Part shown: in pieces, positions 37,268-49,617 of the stretch
Layout: every line of letters begins with the position of its first letter
Numbering within the stretch: the first letter of the stretch is position 1
Assembly: GCA_026874595.1 (NCBI GenBank)
Contig: CM049317.1
Coordinates: 42,494,401 to 42,558,400 of the forward strand
From: Sipunculus nudus
Taxonomy: Eukaryota > Annelida > Sipuncula > Golfingiida > Sipunculidae
Direction of reading: 5' to 3'
DNA length: 64,000 bases
Translations under genes and position numbers: made by a program
Notes under the pieces: model-generated
Told to the model about the DNA's origin: nothing
Seen by the model: the letters and a program-made list of their open reading frames with translations, nothing else
The model's database searches: none

Positions 37268-37982
37268 GTGTATCCGCCGAAACCAGAGTGGTACGGGTGA
37301 AGTCAAGCATGGATTGAGTGGCAATGGGAAACAGAGAGAGGTGTGTTGCATATAAGAATGGATGTCTGCAGCCGTAATGTGTATGTAGGTGGCGCCACCT
37401 GCCACAAAATCCGGAAAGTTATCCAATTTGTATACTATTGTAAAATTTTAGGCAGATAAGTCAAACCAGTCCTGAGATATAAGCCTGATGTCTGCAGCCT
37501 GAACGTGAAAGTAGGTGGCGCCACCTGCCACAAAATCGAGAAAGCTTTCAAAGATGTATATACATGCAAATTTTAGGCAGATAATTCAAACCACTGACGA
37601 GATACGAGTGATTTTATCCCAAGGTGATGAACAGATGGACGCTGTGCAAAAATGGTTGCAGGTGTCGCCACCATTTTCTATGTCTGTTATAAAGCTATCC
37701 AAGGGCTACATTTGTGCAAAATATTTTTCCTGACCGGTCAAACGAGTCTGAAGATATGTTTGTTAATTATGTCAAAACAGACGAACAGATGGACGCACTG
37801 GAGAGAGGAGAGGTCAGAGGTCAATGCAAAATATTTTGGCACCAGTTCACATGTGACCCGATAATCGTGCAAAGTTTCGGGAAAATCTGTCTCAGAGTTC
37901 TATTCCGGAAACGAACGCGGCGGCGGCGGCGGAACCCGGTCAAAAACATAGTATCCGCAGATTTTTGTTTTGGCGGATACAA
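37268..37982. mobile_element. Possible small DNA transposon with GTATCCGCC ends
   Basis: The left TGTATCCGCCGAAAC and the right end, read on the other strand as TTGTATCCGCCAAAAC, form inverted ends of about 14-15 bp. Between them lie three or four diverged tandem units of about 115 bp: AGGTGGCGCCACCTGCCACA occurs near 37,387 and 37,513, and GACGAACAGATGGACGC-type stretches occur near 37,630 and 37,780. A (CGG)n-like run lies at 37,918. No target duplication or transposase found. Confidence 0.45.
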
Positions 37983-39714
37983 TTTCAAGTTATTTTACTA
38001 ACTCGTGTTTATTATGAATAACTATCAGCTTGAATTACTCTTCCTTGTGTACGGTTACTATATTAATGCAGCTTATCAGCGAATGGGAAAGTTGTTCTCC
38101 GGCGTGTACGTTGGACATGTAATAAAACGCGTATTTCTTATATATTTATGCACTTTTGGTAAATACATTTTGATCGATAACAGATATTCATAAATGCTGT
38201 GGGTATATCTAAATTTTCTGTCAAGTTTTCATTGTTTATCTTTTCGCCATCGCGGATGACAAATACGTTCAACTCTGTGTTACTCTTCGAAAACTAAACG
38301 GATATATGTTATTCTAGTCCGCTTTTCATATGGTATTTATGACAATTCAGTATACACAGGTGCTTGCATGCTACTGCAATCATAAAAAAACAAAGACATG
38401 CATTATATATACTGAATACTGTTTATTAACCTAACGGTATATATAATTCGGTTAAAATCAATCAAGATTGTATTTTCCATATAATAAGGCGAGGTGAAGA
38501 AAAGCTCAATATCTAATCAATATTTAATAATTCATATCCGCAAGCAAGATGTCAAAGCTGAAACATTCCGTTTTAACTTTGGAAGTCATGGCTGAGAAAT
38601 CGCATAGATAGAAATGTTAACGTCTGCATGCATGCTTTGAGGGTATATATCCAACTTGTACTTTATAAAAATACAAATGGTGTCAATGGCGTCTATTTTG
38701 AGTGAAAATCGCATATGTGTCGTGTACTCACATGCTTATCATAGCCGTTCATTATTTTGAACTTAAAGAACAGACAGATGGTGCTGTAAATAATGAAGAG
38801 TGATCAAACGGTTTTAATGTTAATAGATAACATAAGACCCCGTGACAGGGGAATTTTGTTCCACAGGCCAAGAGAAAAACACACCTTAAAATAATTCCTA
38901 AATTAATAGAAAGCATATAAGTTCATTAATTGTTATATATATTTATTAATATAATCAAATAGTGTTTTAGATGCTCTTGGAACTAAACATTTTGTCTATG
39001 AGTCTCAGAAAATGCTTTCCCTTCGAAAAATAATTTGAAATAACTCTGGATTTATGTAGAAATTTGGAAAAAATGACCCCCTTAGGACAAATTTTGCAGA
39101 ACAAAGCGTGCATATCTTATGTGTGGCCACATTGGTGTCTGATAACAAAAGTCCAGTGCGACCACCGTCAGTTTTAATACAGATTGACCTTTGGTACCAG
39201 CATCCAGTGACTTGTTGCGCCACCATATTGCATGTCAAGAAATAGAGGCCTCAAGAAAAGACTTGTATAAAAGGTGGTATAAAATCTTTCAAGGGCTGTC
39301 ACATCAGAAGGCGTCGATGCCTCACCTAGTCCACACCATGCCTTTTGATATAGTGGTCGTGTATCGACTGCTTACATAACTTCTTGTGGGCGCCGTCACG
39401 TTACTGTGAAGTAGTTCGTATTTTGGAAATACTTGTCAGGTAAGTCTGATTTTTAAGACTAAATCTAACTATAACATAACAAAAAGGAATTATGATAACT
39501 TTTATTGTTTACACACAAGATAAAAAAAATAATCAAGCAGCAGAGTGAAATACGAATTAACAAATGATTACAACGTGGCTTGAAATGTACATATCAAACA
39601 AAATGTTATAAACATGTACATATTTTCTATGATAAAGGAAACAACTCTTACCTACATATGTTTATTATTGTGTGATGTATAAACCCGTGTGCACTTTTGT
39701 GGTGTTTATATCAG
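37983..39714. other. Gene-free stretch
   Basis: AT-rich DNA without a motif, RNA gene or clear repeat. A 77-codon minus-strand frame (39,238-39,005) has no recognisable feature. Confidence 0.4.
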
Positions 39715-39940
39715 GGTCATAGGTATATATACCTGTACATACATGTGTTGTGTTTATACCTGTATCATGTTTATACCTGTGCGATGAACAAACCTGTATA
39801 TGCCTGTGTCATATGAATACCTGTGTGATGTATATACCTGAGTTTACCTCTGTCACGTTTATTCCTGTATTATGAATACACCTGTATATACCTGTGTCTT
39901 CTATACCTGTGTCATGTGTATACCTGTATGATGTGTACAC

Positions 39941-39990
<50 letters not shown>

Positions 39991-40005
39991 GTTTAAAGTT
40001 TATAC
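39715..40005. repeat. Degenerate TATACCTGTGT minisatellite with TA microsatellite
   Basis: About 14 variable units around TATACCTGTGTCATGT (17-19 bp) run into (TA)n at 39,944-39,988. The 89-codon minus-strand frame here is a product of the repeat. Confidence 0.75.
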
Positions 40006-40846
40006 CTGCATGATGAAGACACTTTTTCTTTATAAAAATGAAATTTCTTGGAAGGTATCTCAGATGAGAAACCGACACACAAAAGTCATAAACAGTGTTT
40101 TATCTTACAAATCAGTTTCTACTCATAATTGTAAATAATGCTGAATTAATTGGTACTCCACATCAGAAGTCAATATGTGGTAGTCAATAACAGAAACAGC
40201 CCGCATGCGTCAGACGTTTGTGTGTGCGCGCGCAACGAAAAGTATTCACTCCGAACCAACCAGATGGAATATAATAGGACCAACCAGTATTCCACTTCAG
40301 GATTCATAATGGGTATCAGTAGTTGAAGAAGCGACCCATAGCTTTATCTTGGTGTGAAGACAACAACCATTACATACCAAATGCAAGATACATCACGAAG
40401 AAGTATACTTGTTAAAACAAATATTAACAGAATAAATTATAAAGAGAGTAAACCGGATGATACTCAAACATTTATATAAGAGTGACTAAGGCACTATAAC
40501 GCGTTGTTCAAACGTTCAGTTTTACAAATTTGATGTACAACATGCCTGAACTCTCAGGAACACTATGCATAGAAGAATTTTTTCACGAGGTCTTCCATTC
40601 AACAGCGAATCGGTGTATACGTGTTTAGAAGGACACAGAGCTTAATAAAATAAAAATATTTCAGGCCCTCTCATTAACTAAACTTTACTGCTAACTTTAC
40701 TCTACTGCTGGCCACATCATTAACTATAGCTGTGGTACTCAATGTGGTAAAATACACCTATTTTGAAAAGAATATTTGGATAATTAATGAGAAAAAGTGA
40801 AGCAGATAATTAGAAGATACAAACAATGACAATCCAAACGATTAAA

Positions 40847-40848
<2 letters not shown>
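40006..40848. other. Gene-free stretch
   Basis: I see no coding motif, RNA gene or repeat. Confidence 0.4.

Positions 40849-40889
<41 letters not shown>
40849..40889. repeat. TA microsatellite
   Basis: Pure AT dinucleotide run of about 41 bp. Confidence 0.95.
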
Positions 40890-40893
<4 letters not shown>

Positions 40894-41152
40894 ATTCTAT
40901 GAATACACAGCACAGAAATAATTCTTTTCCAGAGCAAATGTCTTCCTAAATGAAGAAAATAATAAAAAATATAATATGTACATGTTATCACAGCCTGGCT
41001 TCGACAAGCAACAGCACGATACCTTTATGATGATACTGTTGTTCTTGTGGTCAATGTAATCAAAGATGCTATCACTGGCAGATGATTAAAAGGAACATTA
41101 GTTTCAGTGTTTTTTTGTATTTATGATTTATACCCAAGCCATCCAACAAACA

Positions 41153-41156
<4 letters not shown>

Positions 41157-41196
<40 letters not shown>
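41157..41196. repeat. TA microsatellite
   Basis: Pure TA dinucleotide run of about 40 bp. Confidence 0.95.
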
Positions 41197-41199
<3 letters not shown>

Positions 41200-41593
41200 G
41201 GGGCCATATGGCAGCCTTTGATTGCATTCACCTCGGGATCTGCCCTTCTTTTTGCATCAAAAGTAAATTTGCCACTACTCCAGGAACAATGAAACACGAG
41301 ACTGCAAGATGCTGCACCTTAAATACCAGATTTAATTTAAATATAAAATTTTAATTCAGCAAATTTCACAGACCGTGTTCGCATTACATACGTCTGTACA
41401 CCCTTGAGTGGAAACGGGCATAATAAATGAGTATGCTTTACGTGGCTGAAAAATAAGAAGAGCGCGAGGACCCATGAACTAATTATGCAGCAGTTACAAA
41501 CAGTTGTTGTTCTCTAGCTCCTTTGCTGTAACCAGTGCTTTGTAGCAATTGTTAGGGGTTTCGCCACCAAGCCTGCAAAGAATTGTAATCAAT

Positions 41594-41643
41594 CCAATGA
41601 GAGCGTTTTTTAAACTTGGAGTTTAAAACTCCGCTCTCATTGG
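41594..41643. repeat. Hairpin with perfect 12-bp arms
   Basis: CCAATGAGAGCG (41,594-41,605) and CGCTCTCATTGG (41,632-41,643). The loop also holds a second inverted pair, TTTAAAC/GTTTAAA, so the whole 50 bp can fold. Confidence 0.75.
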
Positions 41644-42689
41644 TCTGAATTCAATAGTTGGCCCATAAAACCATCATTTGAATGAATTTCACACAACTGG
41701 ACCATTACAACAACGTCATTGTCACATTTTATTTGTCCGTCTTCTTTCCCACATCTATGTTTCGATAAAATTCTTAAGATATCAGAAAAGAAGGGCCAAA
41801 CATACTCAAAACATAAAATCGTCAACATGTAGGTTGCACAACTAAATTTAGTTTGCAGCGCACTTCAACCTACACACACCTGTACAGGATTTTGTATGAA
41901 TCCGGATGCCAAGCCATGGCTATGACGATGAATGGTTTTATAACATCTTGTCTGAACACTTCCCTCGTTTGTCGTATGTAGCACATGGATGTAAAGATGC
42001 AGTTCTGACTCAAAATTATGGAGCAGTGGTGGCAGTGATGATTGCTAAGGGCAGTGTAGTAGTAAAGAATAGCCCACACATATACAACATACACCAGCAA
42101 CTTTAGAACATTAATTATCATTAAAGGACAGAGTTTGTGAAATTGTTACAGAAACCGTTTTGATCCCGCACAGCACCTATGACAAATATAACCAATTGTT
42201 TGTCGTTATACTACTGTTTAGACGAGGTGATTATAACCCGAGTACACATTTTCAAGTGCACAGCTCTACACCTGTAACACGCCTGGTCACACGCTACTTC
42301 ACTCCTTATTTTCTCCATAAAGTTAACGCATGTGCATCGTACTTGAAATGATATTCTATACTCCGTCAAATGATATCTACACCTGTCGCACGTGATACAG
42401 GTAAAGCATCATAACTTTATGATTCTTTTTCTCATAACACTGTTTTTTCTTAGAAGAAACTTATCTGGAATGAAATTTGCCTTTTCAGTAATAGGTTCCT
42501 CTCCTGTTGGTGGCTAGGCCTACTCAAGAAGGTGAAAGCAACCATGGATAGGAATTATATGTAAAATCTTAATCTTTCTGAATATTAGGTTTAATATGCG
42601 CGGGGCTATGAACATTCCAGAAATCAGAACGTGCCATCAAGATATTAAAGCAAATCTTTGAGGTTCAATCGAAATTTCACCATATTGTC
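41644..42689. other. Gene-free stretch with one unassigned 66-codon frame
   Basis: The frame at 41,906-42,106 (plus) reads with protein-like composition (DDEWFYNILSEHFPRLSYVA) but has no family I know, no upstream frame and only a weak acceptor-like CCTGTACAG at about 41,889. I do not call it a gene. Confidence 0.3.
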
Positions 42690-43400
42690 TACCCGCCTAT
42701 GTCCTTCTCCGTCCACACGATGGCCTAACACCTAAGGTACCAGCCTACGTCATGTTCCGTCTACTCCGTGGTATTACACCTTTCCACTAGCCCATGTCTT
42801 ATCCCAAAGGACCTTCCGTTCCGTGGTCTGACACCTAAGGTACCAGCCTACGTCATGTTCCGTCTACTCCGTGGTCTAACACCTTTCCACCAGCCCATGT
42901 CTTATCCAAAAGGACCTTCCGTTCCGTGGTCTAACACCTAAGGTACCAGCCGACGTCATGTTCCGTATACTCGTGGTCTAACGCCTTTCCACTAGCCCAT
43001 GTCTTATCCCAAAGGACCTTCCGTTCCGTGGTCTGACACCTAAGGTACCAGCCTACGTCATGTTCCGTCTACTCCGTGGTCTAACACCTTTCCACCAGCC
43101 CATGTCTTATCCAAAAGGACCTTCCGTTCCGTGGTCTAACACCTAAGGTACCAGCCTACGTCATGTTCCGTCTACTCCGTGGTCTAACACCTTTCCACTA
43201 GCCCATGTCTTATCCCAAAGGACCTTCCGTTCAGTGGTCTGACATCTAAGGTACCAGCGTACGTCATGTTCCGTATACTCGTGGTCTAACGCCTTTCCAC
43301 CAGCCCAAGTCTTATCCCAAAGGACCTTCCGTTCCGTGGTCTAACACCTAAGGTACCAGCCTATGTCCTGTTTCGTCAACTCTGTGGTCTAACGCCTTAA
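42690..43400. repeat. 103-bp minisatellite made of two related half-units
   Basis: ACACCTAAGG-type anchors are at 42,728, 42,831, 42,934, 43,036, 43,139, 43,242 and 43,344, a spacing of 102-103 bp and about seven copies. Each unit holds two halves beginning CCGTGGTCTAACACCT, one continuing AAGGTACCAGCCTACGTCAT and the other TTCCACYAGCCCATGTCTTA, so an older 50-bp unit was duplicated and then diverged. Confidence 0.92.
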
Positions 43401-43907
43401 CAACCACGTTCTTTAACGAAGGTCCCATACAAACATTAAAACGAAAATGGAAAACAAGATTTCTTTATTGTTAACGGCCAGCGTCATAAAAACAAAGGTT
43501 TCAACCTGAAGACAGTAGAAAGAAATATCACGAAGAATGAAGTGAACATGGATACTGACACGAAGCACGGAACAGAGTACAGCCTTTGTCAGTACCATCA
43601 ACTGGAGGCTACTCCGTCTACACCGTGGTCTAACGCCTGATCAGGTTGAACAAGAAACCTGGCGGGAAATTGCCGATTTATATAAACCTATCAAAGAAAA
43701 CTTTACATATGAACACGTGTAGATCTAGGTTTATCTGCGATTACAAATGTCGGCTCTGTATGGAATAACGACCTATAATAGCAAACCACCAAAGTGTAAA
43801 ATACAGTACTCTATCGTACCAACAAATGACACATTTCCAGGTAGCTGGTGAAAAGCCGTTTGCAATATTGTCTGAATTTACTGACAGTGGAAGGACACCG
43901 CTTATAC
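43401..43907. other. Gene-free stretch between two minisatellites
   Basis: One partial half-unit CTCCGTCTACACCGTGGTCT remains at about 43,610. Otherwise I see nothing. Confidence 0.4.
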
Positions 43908-44285
43908 TATTAACGTGACGACAGCATCCTCGTGTTTTATACCATTAAAGTGACGACAGCATCCTCGTGTCTTATACCATTAACGTGACGACAGCATCCT
44001 CGTGCCTTATACCATTAACGTGACGACAGCATCCTCGTGTCTTATACCATTAACGTGACGACAGCATCCTCGTGCCTTATACCATTAACGTGACGACAGC
44101 ATCCTCGTGTCTTATACCATTAAGGTGACGACAGCATCCTCGTGTCTCATACTATTAACGTGACGACAGCATCCTCGTGCCTTATTCCATTATTGTGACG
44201 ACAGCATCCTCGTGTCTTATTCCATTATTGTGACGACAGCATCCTCGTGTCTTATACCATTAATGTGACGACAGCATCCTCGTGC
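43908..44285. repeat. 35-bp minisatellite, about 11 copies
   Basis: Unit TTAACGTGACGACAGCATCC then TCGTGTCTTATACCA. Variation is limited mainly to TAACG/TAAAG/TAAGG/TATTG and TGTC/TGCC. TGACG in each unit resembles a CRE half-site. Confidence 0.93.
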
Positions 44286-45253
44286 ACTTATTGAGGATGA
44301 ACAGCAGCCATATTTTGTCATGTCTTTCTTGAAGATGTATCAATATATATGGTACACATACACATAAGACATGGTCATTGAATGGACGGATCAGTGCCAG
44401 CATAATCCTCACCCTGTCTTTGCTTTCTGATCAGATCGTCACGACACAGACATGTTGATATGTACACCATGTTTAATAAAAGGAGGCTATTTTTACAATA
44501 GTCTAAAAAATGCTCATTTCTGTATTTAATCACAGTGATTGCTGTAGTTCAGTTATTTCATGAACAATTGATAATTCAAAAGCCCAATAGATGTTAACAC
44601 AAGATGATGGATGCCACCATTTTTGCAAAGCATTTGGCAAACAAGTCTGCAATATGCGTCAGAATATGTGTGGATGTGTTGTGTAACTGTTGTATTTGAG
44701 GCGTTCTGTGATAGGTGATAAGGACAGGTCAACACTGATAATAAAATGTACGTTCAGATGATCGATGACAGATCACCCATTCTGAAGACGTATATACATA
44801 AAAGTCAGAAAATTATATCTGTATTACTCTGGATTAAATTACATTGCATAATATATACATGTCAATATTAGGTTTGTGCATGGGAACAAGAAAACGTAGA
44901 AGGCTAGTTTAAATACAACAAGCTTTACAGGTTCATTCACTTCCCAACGACCAATATTTCCTCAAGAGCCCTATACAGCTGATAAATTTAACGAAGAAGC
45001 ACTAAGGAATTACGCCAAATAAAATTTGATATAATGTATACTTTGCATATCAAATATTAAGCTGATATTAAATTCTCCACTAGTAATTTCTACCTTTATT
45101 TAGAAATTGGACCACTGTCGAAAAATTAAAAACCGCCCCTAAGTCAAATTTCAAGATTTTTATGAATTCCCTACTTCTAAAATTCATGGGGACTTGAAAA
45201 ACAACCATTCAATTAATGATGACTGAATTGCTTGTTGTGGTTAGTATTATGTT
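44286..45253. other. Gene-free stretch downstream of the kinesin-like gene
   Basis: The minus-strand gene ends at 45,290, so part of this is its 3' untranslated region. No further coding feature is visible. Confidence 0.4.
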
Positions 45254-45259
45254 TTTATT
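45254..45259 (-). terminator. Candidate polyadenylation signal
   Basis: AATAAA on the minus strand, about 30 nt past the stop codon. A second AATAAA is near 45,095, about 190 nt past the stop, and is equally possible. The choice cannot be made from sequence. Confidence 0.35.
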
Positions 45260-45289
45260 GTCCCTTTTAATTAACATTAACTCTACTAA

Positions 45290-45438
45290 CTAAAGCAGGA
45301 CACAGGTAGAGGATTTCTTCTCGTCCACAGAGTTCCTAGACTGTGGTCTTGGGTTGTTTTTTGCCGGTTTAGCAGGTCCTTGCTTGCTCTTTGTCCCGGG
45401 AGGTACTGTTCCTTTCTGTGCTATCTCGTGTTCACCCT
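45290..45438 (-). CDS. Last exon of the kinesin-3-like gene: basic tail with CaaX box
   Basis: The exon follows acceptor CTTTACAG and starts with two bases that complete a Glu codon from the preceding exon (phase 1). It encodes 48 residues and TAG: GEHEIAQKGTVPPGTKSKQG, then a Lys/Pro/Asn-rich stretch, then NSVDEKKSSTCVLL. The final CVLL fits a CaaX box; Leu at the last position is the type preferred by geranylgeranyltransferase I, and the neighbouring Lys/Ser-rich stretch suits membrane attachment. That the mature protein is prenylated is inference. The tail itself matches no domain. The exon length (149 nt) and phase agree with the exon at 53,167-53,311. Confidence 0.68.
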
Positions 45439-45587
45439 CTGTAAAGATAAATGTGGGCGATCAGGTTAATGTCTACGGTAGGTATTGATTATAAAAACAG
45501 TTCACATATGTATGATCTGATCTGTAAAGGGTTCATAACCACTCTGTAACAGGGACGTACATTGTATCAGTCCATTTTATCCCTTAT

Positions 45588-45760
45588 TGAGCTTACAGTC
45601 TGACTGTGCTGGGTAGGCTGGCAGTTTCTCTGTCATTGATGAGCTTACAGTCTGACTGTGCTGGGTAGGCTGGCAGTTCGTCTGTCATTGATGAGCTTAC
45701 AGTCTGACTGTGCAGGGTAGGCTGGCAGTTTCTCTGTCACTGATGAGCTTACAGTAAGAA
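45588..45760. repeat. 52-bp minisatellite, about 3.3 copies, with an inverted partial copy
   Basis: Unit GAGCTTACAGTCTGACTGTG then CTGGGTAGGCTGGCAGTTTC then TCTGTCATTGAT. An inverted copy of part of the unit (GGCTAGGCTGTAAGCTCATC) lies at about 45,783-45,810, so the pair can form a hairpin. Confidence 0.85.
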
Positions 45761-46079
45761 TATGCTGTCTTCGTCAACAGCATGGCTAGGCTGTAAGCTC
45801 ATCAATGAGGGAGAAATGTCAGAGTTCACAGCACAGCTATCCACGTGTTTTAAAGTAAACACAATGATCTTGCAAACACTGCCATACAGATATAATGAAT
45901 GAATCTTTTTAAAGATTTTGTTACTAATGTATACACTCTGTGTTTATACTATCAACAACAGAATAATTATAATTATTTTCTTCCATCTCAAGTAAAACTG
46001 AAAGTAAACTGATCAAACCAAATCAATACCCAGTGAGGAAAACTAACCAGCTGGTGACAGGAATACACAATCAGCATTG

Positions 46080-47060
46080 GCCCTAAGGCAGCAGTTTGGT
46101 AATAATAAGAAAGCAAGTGACCCGTGGTACATGACGCTCAGCTGAATTTGACATACTGGTGACACATGCATTAATTATTGATGTTATGATCCGGTGAAAA
46201 ATATCGGATAAGAAACGTTTAACAATAGGCAGAATGACTTCCAGAGTGTTCAAAATCATGTTTTTGTCCATGATCCTAAGAAAATAGGTTACAGCGACCT
46301 TATATAGGGTTTCCAAGAAGATTTAACCAGGTACTCCCCAGATGCTAAGTTACAAGTTTCTACGTCCAACTGTAACAATCTGCCCATCTGACTAATAGGG
46401 TGATAAAATCATGTTTTTTCACATAGCTGGCAGAATATAGGTCACAGTGACATTATTTCAGGTTTCGAAGGAATTTTTACAGGAACCTCCATGGACCTTA
46501 ATCAATTTGGAAGTTTCTAGGTCCAATTCTAACAAATCATGCAGGTGACGCTTGCATTAAGTATTGATAGGGTCAATAATTATTGATATGTCTTAAATCA
46601 TTTTCTTTCACATTTCTTGCAGAATATAGGTCACAGTGACCTTATTTCAGATGTCCAAGGAGACTTTACAATTACCTCCCTTGACATTAAGAAAGACATT
46701 TCCAGATTCAACGGTTAATATTGTGTACCGTTTACTTTCTGGGAGCTCAAAATTAGGGTTCCCACTCGTAGCTCACAGAATATGTTTTAACATGCTCTAA
46801 TCTCAGGTGCTAGAAGATTCTAGTTCCAATCGTATTGATTTGTGTCCATTTGACTTTATCAGTGCTAAAATCATATTTTTTATAGCTCACATTAAATAGG
46901 TCACAGAACCAAATTTAAGGACCAAAGGAGTCTTGCCAGAGACATCCCTGGATGTCATATTACAAGGTTCTAGGTCAAACAGTGAAGTTTTGTGTCCTGT
47001 CTGACTCGCTGAGTGCTTAAAATCATGTTTTGGCCATAATGCCGTAACATGGCATCTTTC
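46080..47060. repeat. Four diverged tandem units of about 170-190 bp with an ERE-like palindrome
   Basis: Each unit has (AT)AGGTCACAGTGACCTTATT, then a TTTCCAAGGAGA stretch and ACCTCCATGGAC, then TTCTAGGTCCAA. The copy at 46,628-46,642 is a perfect AGGTCACAGTGACCT palindrome; 46,439-46,453 has one mismatch and 46,286-46,300 two. Such units are common intronic repeats in several invertebrates, to my knowledge. They are not coding. Confidence 0.7.
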
Positions 47061-48585
47061 TGCATTATTCATCGAACAACTATTAAAAATTGATAATTCG
47101 AGTTCTAAGATAAATACTCATGCTTAATTTAACTTAATTTCATTCATCTAAAATAAAAGATTGTGTAAAATTGATCAAAATGCCCTTTCTAATCATTTAT
47201 ACACATCGTTGTTAGGATGAAGGAGAAAGAAATATTTCAACTTTACAACTTTAATTTAATACTTAACTTAATATTAATGAATTTAAAATTAATTTTAATG
47301 GAAATTAGTTCATTCAACATTCAACTTGCAACAACATCCTGCATGTCCCGGGGGGGGGGGGGGGAGGAAGTGGGGCAGAGGAGATGACTAGCTCAGCAGG
47401 GCAAAAGGAGCTGCCCTGAGTGAAGCATATTATAAAACAACTTGGCTATAGGTGAGGGCTGCGGCACTCTCTGTACACCACTGTACTGGTTAGGCTTGAT
47501 GTAAAGTTTACATTGTAAACATCACTTCACATGGTGTATGAAAACTTGAATAAAAGCTTCATTTTCCCATCAATCCTTTCCAATTTCATAATTTAAGAGA
47601 AAAAAATCCTTGTATATGCAGTGAAAATTAAATCAACAGTTCTTACAGGGAAAACAATGTGCCAAGGTAAAAATTTGGCAAAATTTAAGGTACTTAATTT
47701 ATATTTATGCTATTCACAAAAAAAATACAAAGTTCTGATTTCATTTCTGGCATACAATCAAATCTTGATTATATAAATTTGTATCCTTTTAAACAGTCGG
47801 TACCTTTAACCATTACCATGTTAAGTGAGAAGAAATATTTCTGGCTGTTTTGATAAGGTACCTAAAGTTTCGGCCTTCAACATCTACAGATTACGTAATA
47901 CTGATCTATTTCTGGCAGGTACATAGGAAATATGTAGAGGAAGCTTTTTTCCTTAATTTCTCAAAGGAACAAATTCGCGGTGACCCAGATTTTGGATTGG
48001 CAGGAGAACTTAGAAACATCTAACTGTATGTCAAATTAAGGATTCGTAAGGATCACCCTACGGACGACGGCAGAGGACCATTACTCTAGCCCAATTCAAT
48101 CGAACTCAATACTATTATGCCCTGCCATAAATTGAGTTTGATAGCCAAACAATGAGAGCTTCTACAATTTAAGCCACGGCATATGCAACGGATCCGTTGC
48201 ATCTTCTTTTACTGCATGTCTACTGCCTAACAACATGACACAGGATCACACCATTTTGACACCAATAAGTATGTCTTTTATGGTTTCGATAGCAACTAAA
48301 ATTAAACTTGGATCACCATTTTTAAACATATACTGAACTTTTTTTTCAAAGGCATATCAGCGAGTTAAGAAAGGACATAGAAGAACAGTCGTATATGGAC
48401 GCACTTGAATAGCCTACCCCACTGAGAGTCTCGCTGACTCGGGGGAGTGACAGCCGGAATTTTGTTACATTTTTTTTAAACGGGCCCTCTTTGAAGAATG
48501 ACACGCTGGCAAGGGGTAATGGTTACAAAACACCTGCGGACACTTGTTCCGTTTGGTGAGTAAAATCACCATTTTTGGCTATATT
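47061..48585. other. Intronic stretch without genes
   Basis: AT-rich, with a 16-17-base G run near 47,350 and a dispersed repeat fragment at 48,095-48,160 (GAACTCAATACTATTATGCC) related to those at 33.05 and 34.99 kb. I see nothing else. Confidence 0.4.
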
Positions 48586-48761
48586 CGCACAGTGCCCGCA
48601 AGGTACCCGTACGACTTTCACGGGAGCAGGTTCAATTTTTAATCGCCGTACGGGCGCCGCGGTGCTGAGCTGGCTGCGCAAATTTCTCCCGGCGTTTTTA
48701 GCTCACCGTTAGCCCGTACGGGCGCCTTGGGTTTCCGCCATTACCGTACGGGCACTGTGCG
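48586..48761. repeat. 176-bp inverted-repeat element with CGCACAGTGCCCG ends
   Basis: The left end CGCACAGTGCCCG (48,586-48,598) is matched by CGGGCACTGTGCG (48,749-48,761). The inverted match continues imperfectly outward (GGCTAT...). The inside is GC-rich with three CCGTACGG/CCCGTACGGGC palindromes. It may be a MITE. Confidence 0.6.
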
Positions 48762-48775
48762 ATAGCCTATAGTCT

Positions 48776-49617
48776 CTGTCACATTAGCACTGCGTGAGCC
48801 ACACGGGCTTGTTGCGTGTAAAAGTTTGTTGCACGCAGGAAAAATTCTGAGGGCAGGCCAAGATTTGGGTAGGTTTCGCGTGGAACTTGCCTGTTGGATG
48901 CGTGGAATCTGCGTGGGCCTTACGTGTGCTCCGTGTGACATGCGGGCCAGGCGTGTGAGGGCTTACAGACAGGTCCGTGTTAGCTCCGGGCCACATACGG
49001 GCACTGCGGGTTATCTGCGTACCAGCTCCGGGCCAAATACGGGGGAGTTGCCTGCAAGGCGCGAGAGTTGTGCGTGCCGGTAGCGGGACTATTTTTACGG
49101 CAGAGGTAGTCGCAGAACGCCAGCAACTTGCCCACAGCCAGCCCTCAGATTACCAGCAGGAAGGCAGTAACTGGCCCTCAACATGCCCTCACGTTCCTCG
49201 TATACCTCGCTCCATGCCCACAGAAATGACGACCTACACGTAGATTGGCAGTACCGACACCGTTCCTTGTCAGCAAAACGCAAGCTCCATGCCATCTGAC
49301 ACGTGCTGGCGCAAAATTGCCACAGGTCTACGGCCAACATACTTTCTTCAAGCGGGTTAACTGCCTGTGACTTGCGGGCGCTACGGGTCTCCTGCTGGAA
49401 TTCAGCGTTGGCTTTTGCGGGCAGACTCCCGCAGCTTAACCGGACCAAGTTTTGGGAATGTTAAAAACTTGGCTGCGGGCAATTCGGACTTCCGTGCGCA
49501 CCTGCTGGCAAGTCCGGACAAGTTCCGTGTGATATACTGCCAGGTCCGTGCCAACTGCGGGGAGCTGTGTCAGCAAAAAAAGTCATCCGTAAGTTGCACG
49601 CAGTGCTAATGTGACAG
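48776..49617. repeat. 842-bp GC-rich element with perfect 21-bp terminal inverted repeats
   Basis: The left arm begins CTGTCACATTAGCACTGCGT (48,776-48,796) and the right arm is its exact reverse complement (49,597-49,617). The interior is GC-rich, with a direct duplication of AGCTCCGGGCCA(C/A)ATACGG near 48,978 and 49,023. Frames of 60-117 codons on both strands have no recognisable domain. No target duplication is evident. It is probably a non-autonomous DNA transposon. Confidence 0.65.

Noticed and set aside
49095-49448. 117-codon minus-strand frame in the GC-rich element
   Set aside because: High GC lowers stop frequency; frames are open on both strands and none shows a domain.
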